This document shows, piece after piece, positions 1 through 10,558 of a DNA stretch of 64,000 nt; position 1 is the stretch's first letter, and every line of letters starts with the position of its first letter. The notes under the pieces are model-generated. The model was not told where the DNA came from. It saw only the letters and a list, made by a program, of their open reading frames with translations, and made no database searches. The position numbers were made by a program, and so were the translations under genes. This DNA is from Mesaphorura yosii. Taxonomy: Eukaryota; Arthropoda; Collembola; Poduromorpha; Tullbergiidae. Location: assembly GCA_009869945.1 (NCBI GenBank), contig WIXG01000108.1, positions 62,001 to 126,000 of the forward strand, read 5' to 3'.

Positions 1-89
1 CTTCGGCAATAAAAGTACGAAATACTTTAAAGTTTTAATTGTTTAAAGGAAATTTCATTTTTGACCGTGTCTTGCATTTTTTATTTCAG

Positions 90-2954
90 GCGGCTTCATC
101 CTGCTATATTGAACTCATCATCAAGGAGAGCGACAATAATGTCAAGCTGATTGTACTGGAGCGTTTGTCCCAACTCCGGGAAGTCGCTGCGCACGAAAAG
201 ATAATGGAAGACCTCGTGATGGACATTCTCAGAATTCTCGCGGCTCCAGATTTGGAAGTGCGTCGCAAAACACTCGCACTGGCTCTGGAGCTTCTCACCA
301 CGAGAACCGTGAACGAAGCTGTGCTCTTCCTGAGAAAGGAAGTTGGTCGAACTCACAATTCCGTTGAGCACGACGAAACTGGAAAGTACAGACAACTTTT
401 GGTCAAGAATTTACATCAATGTTGTGTCAAGGTAATTGAAATAAATGAATTTCTAACTTGTGCACTACATTTCTGCTCGGACAAAAATTATATACGAATT
501 ATTTATCATATTTATATTTAATCATGAATTTTATTCCAACAGTTTCCCGAAGTAGCCGCAAGTATCGTTCCAGTTTTGGCAGAGTTTCTTTCCGACACAA
601 ATGAACTGGCGGCGTCAGATGTTCTCCTTTTTATGCGAGAAGCTGTTCACAAGTTCTCTGGACTGACGATGATCATCGTGCAGAAACTAATCGAAGTATT
701 TACAACCGTCAAGTCAGCCAAAGTACTCCGAGCAGCGATCTGGATCCTTGGTGAATTCGCCAGCGGGAAGGAGGACGTGGAGACCGTCCTGAGTAACATT
801 AAGACGTGCCTGGGAGAAGTAAGAGACTATCTTGTCCATCAGCTTACGACTTACGATTGAATTAAATTGAAATTAATTTTAATTTTTCTCTCCTCTGTAG
901 TTACCCTTGGTTGAATCTGAGCTAAAGAAAAGTGCACCCACAGAAGCGGACGAGGGCAAGGCCGAGCCGGAGCCGGCATCGACGCCAGCAAAGCAAGAAA
1001 GACCGCAAGGCGCTCGACTGGTCACTTCCGACGGAACTTACGCGACACAATCTGCGTTTTCGATGCAGCAAACTGTAAAGCAGGCAAGTTTCTCGTTGTT
1101 CCGACCCAATCGAATTCGATTTTGGAGAAAATAGACCAATCCTTTAAATTTTTTTCGCATTTTGCTATTTTGTAGGAGAACGTCCCTGCACTACGAAAGC
1201 TGCTGATTGAGGGTGACTTCTTCATCGGTGCTTCTCTCGCGTCTTCTCTGACAAAAATGGTCAGAAGACTCATCGTGGACAATGGCCCATTGAAGAAAGC
1301 AGAGAAGAATAAGCTCGCCGCCGAAAGCATGTACATCATGACGTCAATCATTCGATACGGCCTATCAGGTCTTCCCGCCAAGCCAATCACATCCGACGAC
1401 ATCGATCGGATTCTGGTTTGCTTGAGAGTGCTGGCTGAAGACAATGGCAAGGTTTCCAACATCTTCACAAACGATTGCCGCCAAGTGCTCGGACTTATGC
1501 TTCAAGAGCAAGCGGAATTCGAGGCTCTGCACACAAAAGTTCAGAAGAAAAAGAACATCAGCGCGCAGGCGGATGATTCAATCATGTTCAACCAGCTAGT
1601 ATCTCGAATGGATATGGTGAATGGGGAAGACGTGTTTGAAGTTAGTCTGAGCCAGGCTGTTGGCTTCAATGCGAAGAAAAATGATACGGACGTAAGTTTA
1701 GAACCGCCAAATTACAAAGCAAAGCCGCGCAGTTGCTAAAGCTGAATTGCTTTTGTTTTCCCTTCAGTTTTCATCGTCCAAGCTGAGCAAGGTCACTCAG
1801 CTGACTGGCTTCTCGGATCCGGTTTACGCCGAAGCTTACATAAATGTCAACCAGTTTGACATTGTTCTGGATGTCCTGATTGTTAACCAAACTAGTAAGA
1901 TCCACACCAAATCCATCTGCTTTTAAATACTCCAACTTAGTAGTTGATAGCTTTCAAATTGCACTTTGCAGACGACACTTTGCAAAATTGCACTTTGGAG
2001 CTGGCCACTTTGGGTGATTTGAAACTGGTTGAGCGACCTCAGCCGCTCGTGCTGGGCCCTCACGACTTCACAAATATCCGCGCTAGTATCAAAGTGACTT
2101 CCACTGAAAACGGCGTCATTTTCGGAAACATCGGTAAGCACACGTCTTGTCAAGACGCTCCATTACAGTGAGAAGTGAAAATGATGTGATAAATATCATT
2201 TTGCAATTGTGCTCAGTTTACGACGTGACTGGTGCTGCGTCCGACAGGAATGTTGTCGTCATGAGCGATATTCACATTGACATAATGGATTACATTCTGC
2301 CGGCAGCGTGCACCGACGCGGAATTTAGAAGCATGTGGGCAGAATTCGAGTGGGAAAATAAGGTACGGAGAAAATGCTGCCATTTCGAGTGCGGCAAATG
2401 TTGTACGACGTCAGCGTAATTATTATTCTCTGCGTTCGTTTTTGCAGGTGAGCGTGTCGACGTCCATTCCTGACCTACATCAGTATCTCCAACACCTGAT
2501 CAAGTCAACCAACATGCAATGTCTCACACCTGAAAAGGTATTGAGTATTTTCTCTTTGCGCTTATGCCAAGCCTTGCATATTTTTAATATACCGCCTGCT
2601 TTCATTCAGGCGCTGTTGGGCGATTGTGGATTTATGGCTGCCACGCTGTACGCCAAGTCAATTTTTGGGGAAGACGCCTTAGCAAATTTAAGTATTGAGA
2701 AACCGATCGACAACCCCTCAGCTCCAGTCACCGGTCACATCAGAATTCGAGCAAAGAGCCAAGTACGTGATGCGTGACGTGAATATTTAAAATGACCGCG
2801 TACTTATGCGGTAATAATTAATGTTTGTCCTTCTGCTTTGTAGGGAATGGCACTAAGTCTTGGGGACAAAATCAACATTTCCCAGAAGAAAGTGCAGTAT
2901 GAGACACCGCAAGCACCAACGAAAGCACTTCCGACCGAAGTTGCGGCAGAGTGA
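90..2954 (+). CDS. COPB1 (betaCOP): Coatomer subunit beta (beta-COP), 3' part of the gene
   Basis: Beta-COP is a core subunit of the COPI coat that covers vesicles moving from Golgi to ER and within the Golgi. Exons (frame-continuous): 90-431, 543-818, 901-1083, 1176-1691, 1768-1894, 1972-2133, 2217-2362, 2448-2537, 2610-2762, 2844-2954. They give about 701 residues, the C-terminal three quarters of the roughly 950-residue family protein. The 5' exons lie left of the window. Recognisable family stretches are [14 protein letters not shown] in the HEAT-repeat part, [15 protein letters not shown] and [19 protein letters not shown] in the appendage domain, [19 protein letters not shown] and [19 protein letters not shown] near the end. 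The third intron appears to start with GC (CAG|GCAAGT at 1084). A GT site 9 nt earlier (after 1074) also keeps the frame. The stop is at 2952-2954 with a poly(A) signal 40 nt on. Identity is close to certain; only the GC/GT donor is open. Confidence 0.97.
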
Positions 2955-2993
2955 AAGAAAAACTAGAAACTTACAAAGCTACTTTCATTGCAA

Positions 2994-2999
2994 AATAAA
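2994..2999 (+). terminator. Poly(A) signal of coatomer beta
   Basis: AATAAA 40 nt after the coatomer beta stop codon, in an A-rich context. It is the first canonical hexamer downstream, so the 3' UTR is probably under 70 nt. Confidence 0.7.
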
Positions 3000-3664
3000 T
3001 TATTTATGTTACAATTGATAGCCCCTGAAGTAAAGTTGGATTTCAAAGCTAAGACGAAAGATAGTGTTTAAAGTCATTATTGGCATTTTCATTACCTGAT
3101 TACGTCATTCTGCATTCTTATTACATAAACGTTCGCGTTCCTGTTTTCAAAACAGATTAATTAATGGGTGTATGCTACTTTGCTGCATATTTCGAATGCC
3201 ACCACCACGCCTCGACAGAAATGCGACGACGAATCATGTTGGCGCTCCGTGGTCATCGGAATGGAGGAATCTTCTTTGTTTGCAGCGTTGTTTTGAGATT
3301 CTAATTGTGTCCTGAACAAAAACATGCTAAAATCGCTTAATGCCTGACTTCAGCCATGCCAGATCGTATAAATACGAATATTCGTCAATTTATCCTCGTG
3401 CAATCTGCATTTGATCTTCAGATCTGCAAGCAGAAAAATCATTTCCAAACAACTCCCAGTCACTTGTCAATTTCGCATAAAGCTTCCAAATTTGAGTTTC
3501 CCCTCGCTGCATCGGGAATGCCGAATCGAGCCACGAAGTGCCAAACTTTTGAGCTGTACAAGCGACAACGCTCTGAATTTTAGCAGTGACTTTACCAATT
3601 TGTGGTGAAGAGGGCGAGTAACTTAAAGAAGAGAAAAATAGGATTAAAATAGCAATAACACAAC
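3000..3664. other. Intergenic region, coatomer beta to insulin-like gene
   Basis: No convincing exon. The only regulatory candidate is the TATA box at 3367. Short open frames on both strands have no recognisable motif and are not supported as genes. The 5' UTR of the insulin-like gene probably fills about 3397-3664. Confidence 0.5.
3367..3374 (+). promoter_or_regulatory. TATA box candidate for the insulin-like gene at 3665
   Basis: TATAAATA on the plus strand about 300 nt before the start codon. A start site near 3397 would give a 5' UTR of about 270 nt if there is no 5' intron. It rests on one motif only; no clear initiator was found. Confidence 0.35.
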
Positions 3665-4265
3665 ATGGCACTGTATTTAATAATTTCGGTCGCTATCGTC
3701 TGCTGGATTTCTGGCTTCTGCCCGGTCTCTGGGTACAAACACTGGAGGGAGCAACACGACTGTGATCCCAGCAAATTCGCCGAAAGACTTCGTGAGGCTT
3801 GCATCTCTTACAAACGAAGCGCCAACTTTTTCCAGCCGACTCACTCAAGAAACACCGCCGCCGCATTTTCAAATTCCGAAGGTTCGGACCCAGAATTTAG
3901 TTACTTTGTGCTTCCGCAGTAATTTGCCTTGGTTTCTAATTATTTGCCTGCCCTTTCAATTTGCAGAGGACACCGCCGAGGCCGAAAGCCTGCTGCTGGG
4001 CGTCTTGTCACGCAGACTTCCTCGACACCTGCTGCACTCAGCAGACATTGAAGGACAGCAGGACAGCAATGATATGCTTGGCCAGCTTCGGCCCGACGAC
4101 GATGCGTCAATATCAAAACAGCTGAAACCAAAAAGTCGCAAAGTTCGAGATGCCGAGATGCTCCACAATTTCATGACGCAATGCTGTGTAGCGGAGGAAG
4201 GATGCAACATGAGCCACTTTATTACGCTCGAGGAGAACATCGGCTACTGTGCCTTCGACGGGTGA
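3665..4265 (+). CDS. Divergent insulin/relaxin-family prohormone (possible gonadulin)
   Basis: Two exons, 3665-3881 and 3967-4265, give 171 residues. Residues 1-23 look like a signal peptide (MALYLIISVAIVCWISGF..). The rest has exactly six cysteines: HDC and REAC 12 residues apart at the N-terminus (B-chain-like), then QCC, EGC and GYC near the C-terminus (A-chain-like). The intron is phase 1 and lies between the two halves, the position and phase typical of insulin-family C-peptide introns. Basic sites (SRR; KSRKVR just before the A-like part) suit prohormone processing. The A-like spacing is CC-x5-C-x14-C instead of CC-x3-C-x8-C, so it is not an ordinary insulin. Arthropod gonadulins (Dilp8 relatives) are divergent insulin peptides, in some genomes reported beside IGF-like genes. 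That is my best guess, from context. Membership of the insulin superfamily is fairly secure; the subtype is not. Confidence 0.72.
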
Positions 4266-4389
4266 AGCCTTGCAGCCTTTGCACGCCCTACCGGAAGACA
4301 ATTTATAGAATTTATTCTTGTTCACCTGTACGTTCATCTTTTCTTTGTTGCTCCTTCCAAACTGAAATCAAAATCACCCATACTTCTTT

Positions 4390-4395
4390 AATAAA
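4390..4395 (+). terminator. Poly(A) signal of the insulin-like gene at 3665
   Basis: AATAAA 125 nt after the stop codon, the first canonical signal downstream. It lies 50 nt from the opposite-strand signal of the next gene. Confidence 0.6.
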
Positions 4396-4439
4396 CTGCT
4401 TCACTTCATTTCAATCACAATCACAATAACTTGTATTCA

Positions 4440-4445
4440 TTTATT
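4440..4445 (-). terminator. Poly(A) signal of IGF-like gene A
   Basis: TTTATT on the plus strand reads AATAAA on the minus strand, 152 nt after the stop of IGF-like gene A (stop at 4597-4599). The two convergent genes therefore share a very short 3' interval. Confidence 0.55.
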
Positions 4446-4596
4446 GGAGATTTTAGTGTCTGGTCGACCGCGTATTTCTAATACTGTACTGAGGTTCTAC
4501 GTCGAAAATCGTGGGGCTGGAGTAAACAGTGAACGAATTTAACAGAGCGTGGCGTAAGTTCATGTACATGAAACAAATTATTTCAGGAGTTGGCGG

Positions 4597-6712
4597 CTAT
4601 AACGCGTGGCGTCCGTGGCCCAGCACCTCGTCGTAGATGCCGATGGGAAACACGTACACGTTGTGTTTCGTTGTGCCGTCCGGCCGCTCCGTGGTGGTCG
4701 GCATCTCGTGTGCGTATGATCCTCCAGCCGCGGTCGCCATGTGCGCGTGCGTGTGATGCTCCTGTGAGTCGGTATTCCTGTAGTGGTGGTGGTGATGATG
4801 CGTCTGAGCGTCCACGGCCGCTCCTTGCACGTGCTCATCGTTGTCCTGGTGCAGGAAGCGATTGTCGGACCTCCGCCTCGACTGCGTCTGCGCCTGCCCC
4901 TCGCTGGTCGCATGCGTGTGCTTTCGCGTGTGCGCCTGCTGCAGAAACGGAATTCGGTAAGTGTCGCGAGTTTTCAGAAGCCGTGGAAACGAATTCGAAT
5001 TCAGGCTTGGCCTCGACCACGTCAATGGCAAGCTGGACAAGCCGGACACGACGCGACCTTTTTTCAAAGCAGAAGCCACGGCGGTCGGACCCAGAAAGTT
5101 GGTTAGTGAGGCGGCGCCTGAAGCGAATTGGGTTAGCGCGTTTAAAGCATCGACGGCAGCAGTAACAGCAGCGCCGTCCCCGCCTTGTTCTCTGTTAGCA
5201 CGCAATGGCGAATGTGTACGAAGCCGTCTCAAGCGTCTCTGTGGTCAAGAACGAGCTCTGCATTAAAAACGAATTCAAACTCCTAATTTGTACGACACAT
5301 ATTGCAGGTGCGGCAACCTTCTGATTTAGATGCCAGCTGCGACGGCCAGTCGGAATCGGAAGTCTGACAATGAAGCTAAGCAGAGCGAGTTGGTCCTGAT
5401 GCTGGTGTTGACGTGCCCTTCGATTTTCACGCGAAATTCGAGTGCTCGAGGACTCCAGGCTGGTTGGCCTTCGCCTCATCGCCTTCCACGGTCCCTGTCT
5501 CTGCTGCTGCAGGCTTAGGCTTGATTGCTTTAAGGGCATACAAAGAGTGGAGCATTAAAAGGGCACTTCAGCAAACGGCAAATGGGAAAGTCCTTGACGT
5601 AGATGACCCAGTGATGAAAATTGGACAGAACACGGGACACGGTTCAAAGTGCAATGCACAAATCACAAAGCAAAGTGCACAAACGTCACGCCGAAGCATT
5701 GCATTGCAATTCCATTTGCAATGCAGTCATTTGCCGGGCTACTCTGTCTAGTCACGGCAATAAAATTCTTTGGCACAAGCTTTTCCTTGATCTCCCGTCA
5801 TTTGCATGCAGGCAGGGGATCGCGTTTAGATTTCAGCATTTGAAAAAAATTAATTAAATTAGGAATGCGATCGTGATCGCAATCGTTCGCTCTTACAGTG
5901 ACAAATCTCTGCACGTCGTCTGTGGCGCCGCCGCCGCCGGTGACGGTCTCTGTGCTGCGCTGCGTTGGGCTTGCTGCATGACCTGCCTGCATGATTGACC
6001 CAGAATTTGAATTCCAATCTGGTTGCATTCTTCCCGTCGTGGAGGTGGTCGTCGGGGCACTGTGAGAAAGGAGTAAGAACGAGAATGTTAAAGGCTTTTC
6101 CTAGAAAATTGCCAAAGCACGAGTACGAACCTCTTTTGCCTGAGGCGGTTGCAGTATTTCATCATCGCGTCCGCCTCGCACGGCCGCTCGCAGCATTCGT
6201 CGACGACCGAACGCGGAAGTCTCGTCAGGACCGTCGTCGTCGAGTGCGCCTCGGTGATGAGACCGATCGGTGCTCTCCCGCTTCGGTGCTCTGGGTGCTG
6301 CTCAGGTCGTCGACCCGCTGCGGCCGTCTCATTTTCACTGCGTTGAACCGAGAAATCAGCAGCAGCAGCGTCTAAGACGGAGAGAATTTGAGATCTTTTC
6401 TGACGGCCGTTCGCGGAATTGGCAATTGAGCTTACCATTCACGCTCGAGCTCGAATTCAGATTGAGCGCTGCCCGCATCTCTCCGAGGAACGGGCTGCTC
6501 CTGCAGATCATGTCGATCGCGTAGCGGAGACGCTGCCCGCAGACGTGCCTGCTGTCTGCGCTCGGAGTCGGAGTCTTCCTTACCGAAGCACTCCTGAAGA
6601 AGTGATCGCCCTCGGGCCGTCCATGCACGGGGCAGACGGTGCAGGAAAAGACGAGGCTCGTGGCAGTCGCAATGAGGAACCAGACGCTGATGGGCTGGTT
6701 GCTTATGTGCAT
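4597..6712 (-). CDS. Arthropod IGF/insulin-like peptide precursor A with His-rich C-terminal tail
   Basis: Exons in reading order: 6712-6436, 6371-6131, 6059-5897, 4938-4597, with intron phases 1, 2 and 0, giving 340 residues. The start was chosen because a hydrophobic signal (MHISNQPISVWFLIATATSL..) follows directly. B-chain: HVCGQRLRYAIDMIC (C-x11-C). A-chain: SVVDECCERPCEADAMMKYC (CC-x3-C-x8-C), preceded by a possible cleavage site (LTRLPR). The phase-1 intron between B and A is the conserved insulin-family intron. Exon 3 is Gly/Ser/Thr-rich. Exon 4 adds a tail with a run of six histidines and ends VLGHGRHAL. A long extension after the A-chain is typical of arthropod IGF-like peptides (DILP6/aIGF type), ligands for the insulin receptor that promote growth. 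The donor after exon 2 (AAGAG|GTTCGT) is weak, so the junction to exon 3 is the least certain part. Confidence 0.84.
5195..5257 (-). other. Possible alternative terminal exon of IGF-like gene A
   Basis: On the minus strand a good acceptor (TTTTTAATGCAG) is followed by 20 open codons (SSFLTTETLETASYTFAIAC) and a stop. It is phase 0, so exon 3 of gene A (ending phase 0 at 5897) could splice here instead of to 4938. This would replace the His-rich tail with a short one. The support is only the splice site and the open frame. Confidence 0.25.
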
Positions 6713-8892
6713 TTTCTTTCCTTTGTCGTGTGACGGCTCACGGCTCGGTCGCGGTTGGTCGAGAAGGGTAGAGGCAGATTGCAATTGGCAAACTAAGCCA
6801 GGCGACTATCTAAAATCACTGCAATGCCACAGCTACTGTGTCGCACTTCCGTATGGCAGCAGTCGGAGGCAATTGCATGTTATACTCAGCGGACGTGCCT
6901 AAGCTGCTGCCTATAAAACAACAATGCAATTGCGGTGCTCGCGAGTGCTCTTCGGGCCAATTCTATTGTAGGAATAAAGCCAGAATTAAAATTGCATTGA
7001 CGACGTCTGCAGTCTGCGAAGACGGAGACAGGCGAAGGCGCATGCACACACGGATTCAGAAGAGTCATAAAATGAACGGCGAGAAGGCAAACACTGGCTT
7101 GCCGTCCACTCTTTCTCTTCTCATGCACTTCACAGAAAAGAATGTTTCTCCAGAATCTGCCCATTATTATATTGTCGAATTCATTATAAAATTATAATTA
7201 CCTTGATTGCAGGTCCCAATTCGGCAACTGCAACTCGTCAAGAAACTTTCCAATTCGACCAATTCCTATTGTTTTATTTTGGGACCTTCGCTGCCGTGCG
7301 ATTTTCGCAGTTCCCAAGTCTCAAGCGGCACGGCGATTTTGCCACTTCATTGAGCTTGTTTTTTCTCTCCTTTTAATTCCCAGCATTTACGTTTAAAATC
7401 TATAAAATGCATTTCGTCGTCGCGCCACGCCGCTCTGACCTTTCTTATTTTCTTTCGACTGTAACTGACGTTCCAATCGCCAATCGGCCAATTTCGCTTC
7501 TCCGCTTCGTCTACTGACTTACATCTGTCTGTAATTAAAATTCACACTCACGAAATAACTCACGCTGGAGAATTCCACTCAAAATGAAAAAGACACGACA
7601 GTTTTTCAGATGAGCAGCATCGAGCACGTAATTTCGTGTTTGCATGTGTTTGAACTGCACAATTTTTGCACATGCGAAAATGCGAAGATCTCGTACGCTC
7701 TGCAGGAATTTGCAAGTTTAAATCTGTGGAAATTCCAAAAATACACTACGTCGTTTCAATGCAATTTACTGCTGCCTGCAAGTTTCTGCTTTTGCGACAC
7801 CTTTTGTGTGTAAAGGATTGGAAAATGACAGGCGTCCGAATTCAACATAGTTGAAGGACTGAATCGTTATCAATTCAAGGAGAGCAAAAGCGGGCCAACC
7901 CTCGTTTCCAGACTCCCAGTTGACTTCTCCTGTCCTCGGTACATTCAATTATTTTCTTTTATACGGCACACAGGTATCAATAACGCCTGTATCAACCAAA
8001 CTTGGGCTGGCGTGGCGTTGGAAGCGAGTCCAGCGTGAGGTTATTCCCACCAGTCTTGAAACCTGAAGTGAATCGTGACCCTGAAGGTTTTGCGGCGTCC
8101 ATTCCATCGGTATCACTGAACTTGACTCTTCGGAGCAAAACGCAAACGCTGTTGGCCTGGCTTGGTGGAATGATTTCTATTGAATGAGTTACTTCTATGT
8201 TTGTAATCAAATACTCACGAACGCGTACACTAAATCATGAGGCGCACGCGCACGACGGAAGGAGCGATTCTAGAAATTGGTCTATTATTAGAGAGAGTGA
8301 AGGTGCATAACTTGATGTCAGATGATCCGGCCCCTTTTGTGCTTTAAACAAAGAGAATGGATAAACCCAACAATTTGAATGGAAATGGAAAACCGTAGCA
8401 TTTTAGTTCTTAGGAAACACGTCTGCCTTTGAGCAGCTAATTTCGCATGCTATTCATCAGGTCGTCAGGGCTCAAGGCTCCAAGCTTCAATGCAAATGCA
8501 AAAACAGTGATCCAAATTTAAAACGCTGATGGACGCTTTAGACTAACGCTGTAAAATTAATTGAAATCTCCCCGCGGTCGAAGCGTTAAAGTCCCGGGCA
8601 ATCCTCACACCTGGAGAAAGCAGACGCTGAGTAGCACAGCAGAAAAATGCCCAGCATTCCATTTTCTCGCAACAGACACCGGCACGGGACGGGACAGGTA
8701 AAGTTTTCACGCCACGGAGTCACGCGTTCCAAAGCGGAGGGTGACGGTGAAAATGAGGAGGGTAGAGAAATATGGCATGTAACCGAATCCGGCTCGGGTT
8801 ACATACGAACACGGGCGACGGACATTCTCGTCACCATGATTCCATTTCAAGTTTCAATTTCCATTTGCAGGACGTAATTAGATTTTCACAAA
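6713..8892. other. Spacer between IGF-like genes A and B
   Basis: About 2.2 kb without a supportable exon. It presumably holds the 5' UTR and promoter of gene A. A weak TATA-like TATAAC occurs on the minus strand at 6878-6883. Other open frames are short, without codon or motif support. Confidence 0.4.
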
Positions 8893-8898
8893 TTTATT
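8893..8898 (-). terminator. Poly(A) signal of IGF-like gene B
   Basis: AATAAA on the minus strand 62 nt after the stop of gene B (8960-8962). A second overlapping copy lies at 8897-8902, so the region reads AATAAATAAA. Confidence 0.6.
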
Positions 8899-8959
8899 TA
8901 TTCAAAGTACGCGTACGTACGGGAGAACTCATCAACAGTTACAATGATGATTTACAAAT

Positions 8960-10558
8960 TTATGGACGGTACAGAATGTCCGTCGATCTCAAATCGAACG
9001 TGAACGGTTCGGGCGTGTTGTTGTACGTGTCGATGAAGCTGTGGTGCCTGGTTGGCATTGTGCTACTGCTCGTTGGCGGTGCTTCGGTTGATTGATGAGA
9101 ATGCTCTCGAGCGTTGCGACCTAGGCCTCGGCCACCGCTGCTCTCGTTCGGGCCGTACTCATCCGACTGGCTGGATTCGTAATTAAATGTCGACGTGCTG
9201 GTGCCTGAATTGGCGGCCGCTGCCTTGGCAGCCGCCTGAGCCTTCCAGGCTTCATAATTTCGTGTCAAACGGGCCAACGTGTCCAATTGGGTTGCGTTGA
9301 AATAGCCCGAGCTGGCACCCCAGTTGTACTGCACATGAAACACGTACGGAACAACAATCAATCATTGCATTTTACATTGGTATTGGCAGGACTTCATTTT
9401 CTTGGCCTGGCTAAAAGTCATCGTTCTGAGCAATCGAGCATTGTCCTCCGCCTTCACCCTCGCGCTCTCAGAAATCGTGGCCGTAGCGCAGGAAGCAATA
9501 AAGCCCTGCCCGCAGCCCTCGTCTCACGGAGTTGAAGAACCTGAGCGAATTGACACCATTTCGGTGCAATGAACCGAAACTAGAAACTAGCGTAGCGAAT
9601 TGAATGAACGTTGCGCGCTCGAGCTTTCCTACTTTCCCAAAAACGGCCAACTGCCAGCCGCCAACTGCCATCTCGCTCAGCGGCGTCACGCCGGCATGAA
9701 AATACTATGCAACAAATTATGAAGTCTCGTCCGAAAGCTATGCCGCACGCTAATTTTAGAGCTAAAAATTTTAAATCTTACGTGAGGCGGATGTCTCTGA
9801 TTGTGGCCATGCGCCAGTGTAATTGTGCCAATCCTGTTCAGGACACGGAGAGCATTGCAATTGGAATAGAGTAATTCAACAATTTTTGTATGCATATTGC
9901 ATTTTGACACTTACACATTGTTGCCACTGCGAACATAAATCGGTTGCGGTCTCTGCTCGACTGGGCAATAGCTCAGGAGGGAGGAGACGTTGCACGATTC
10001 CGAGCAGCACCTGTGAATGACGGTGGCTGGCAGCATCCGTCTGAGGAGGCTTCTTAATCTCTTTGTGGTGAGGGCAGAATGTGTCGCGTTCCAATGGCGA
10101 GCATGTCGGAGTCGATGTGCCTGCGTGTCACGGTGAGACTCTGAAATCAACGCCGGACGGGCCGGATTCCAGAAATTAGGCTGAATTTCTTAAATTCTGA
10201 ATTGCGAACCAAATTCTCAAGCACTTGAATGCTTACCGTCAGCGTGACCGTCCGGAGTCGAAATACTGTCGTCGTCCTGCCACTGTGCGGCCTCATGGGA
10301 CGAATACTGCTTGCACATGACCACAATCAAGTCGATAAACTTATTTGTACAGAGCATCTTGATTCGCGGGAAAACGATCGACCCGGTGGCCACCAGCTTG
10401 GTCGAGTTCATCCAGCTCTTGATCGCCACCCATTTTGTATTGAACGACTCCGAGTTGAACGCGGGGTCGGCAGCGTCAGTCTCGACGGTTTGAGTTTGGA
10501 CGGCGCACAGGAACAGGTGCAAAACGAGAAAAAGCGTGACGAGACGCGTAATTTTCAT
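8960..10558 (-). CDS. Arthropod IGF/insulin-like peptide precursor B
   Basis: Exons in reading order: 10558-10237, 10140-9915, 9833-9782, 9328-8960, with intron phases 1, 2 and 0, giving 322 residues. A signal peptide (MKITRLVTLFLVLHLFLCAV..) is followed by about 45 residues before the B-chain MLCTNKFIDLIVVMC (C-x11-C). The A-chain is HRCCSESCNVSSLLSYC (CC-x3-C-x8-C). KR and RR sites lie in the connecting peptide. A 52-nt micro-exon and a last exon add a tail beginning YNWGASSGYFNATQLDTLAR, then an Ala-rich stretch and a Ser/Thr-rich end (..STDILYRP). The exon plan matches genes A and C, so all three are tandem duplicates. An mRNA that fails to splice at 9914 would stop at once after the A-chain (codon overlapping the donor), giving a tailless insulin. 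The predicted role is a secreted insulin-receptor ligand. No receptor data can be read from sequence. Confidence 0.87.

Noticed and set aside
4590-5165. 191-codon plus-strand open frame
   Set aside because: Antisense to the last exon of IGF-like gene A; Arg/Ala/Ser bias typical of a shadow frame.
5110-5232. Protein-like minus-strand stretch (AAVTAAVDALNALTQFASG..) upstream of the last exon of IGF-like gene A
   Set aside because: Its only link to gene A would be reading through the clear acceptor at 4939-4940; no matching acceptor of the right phase at its start was found.
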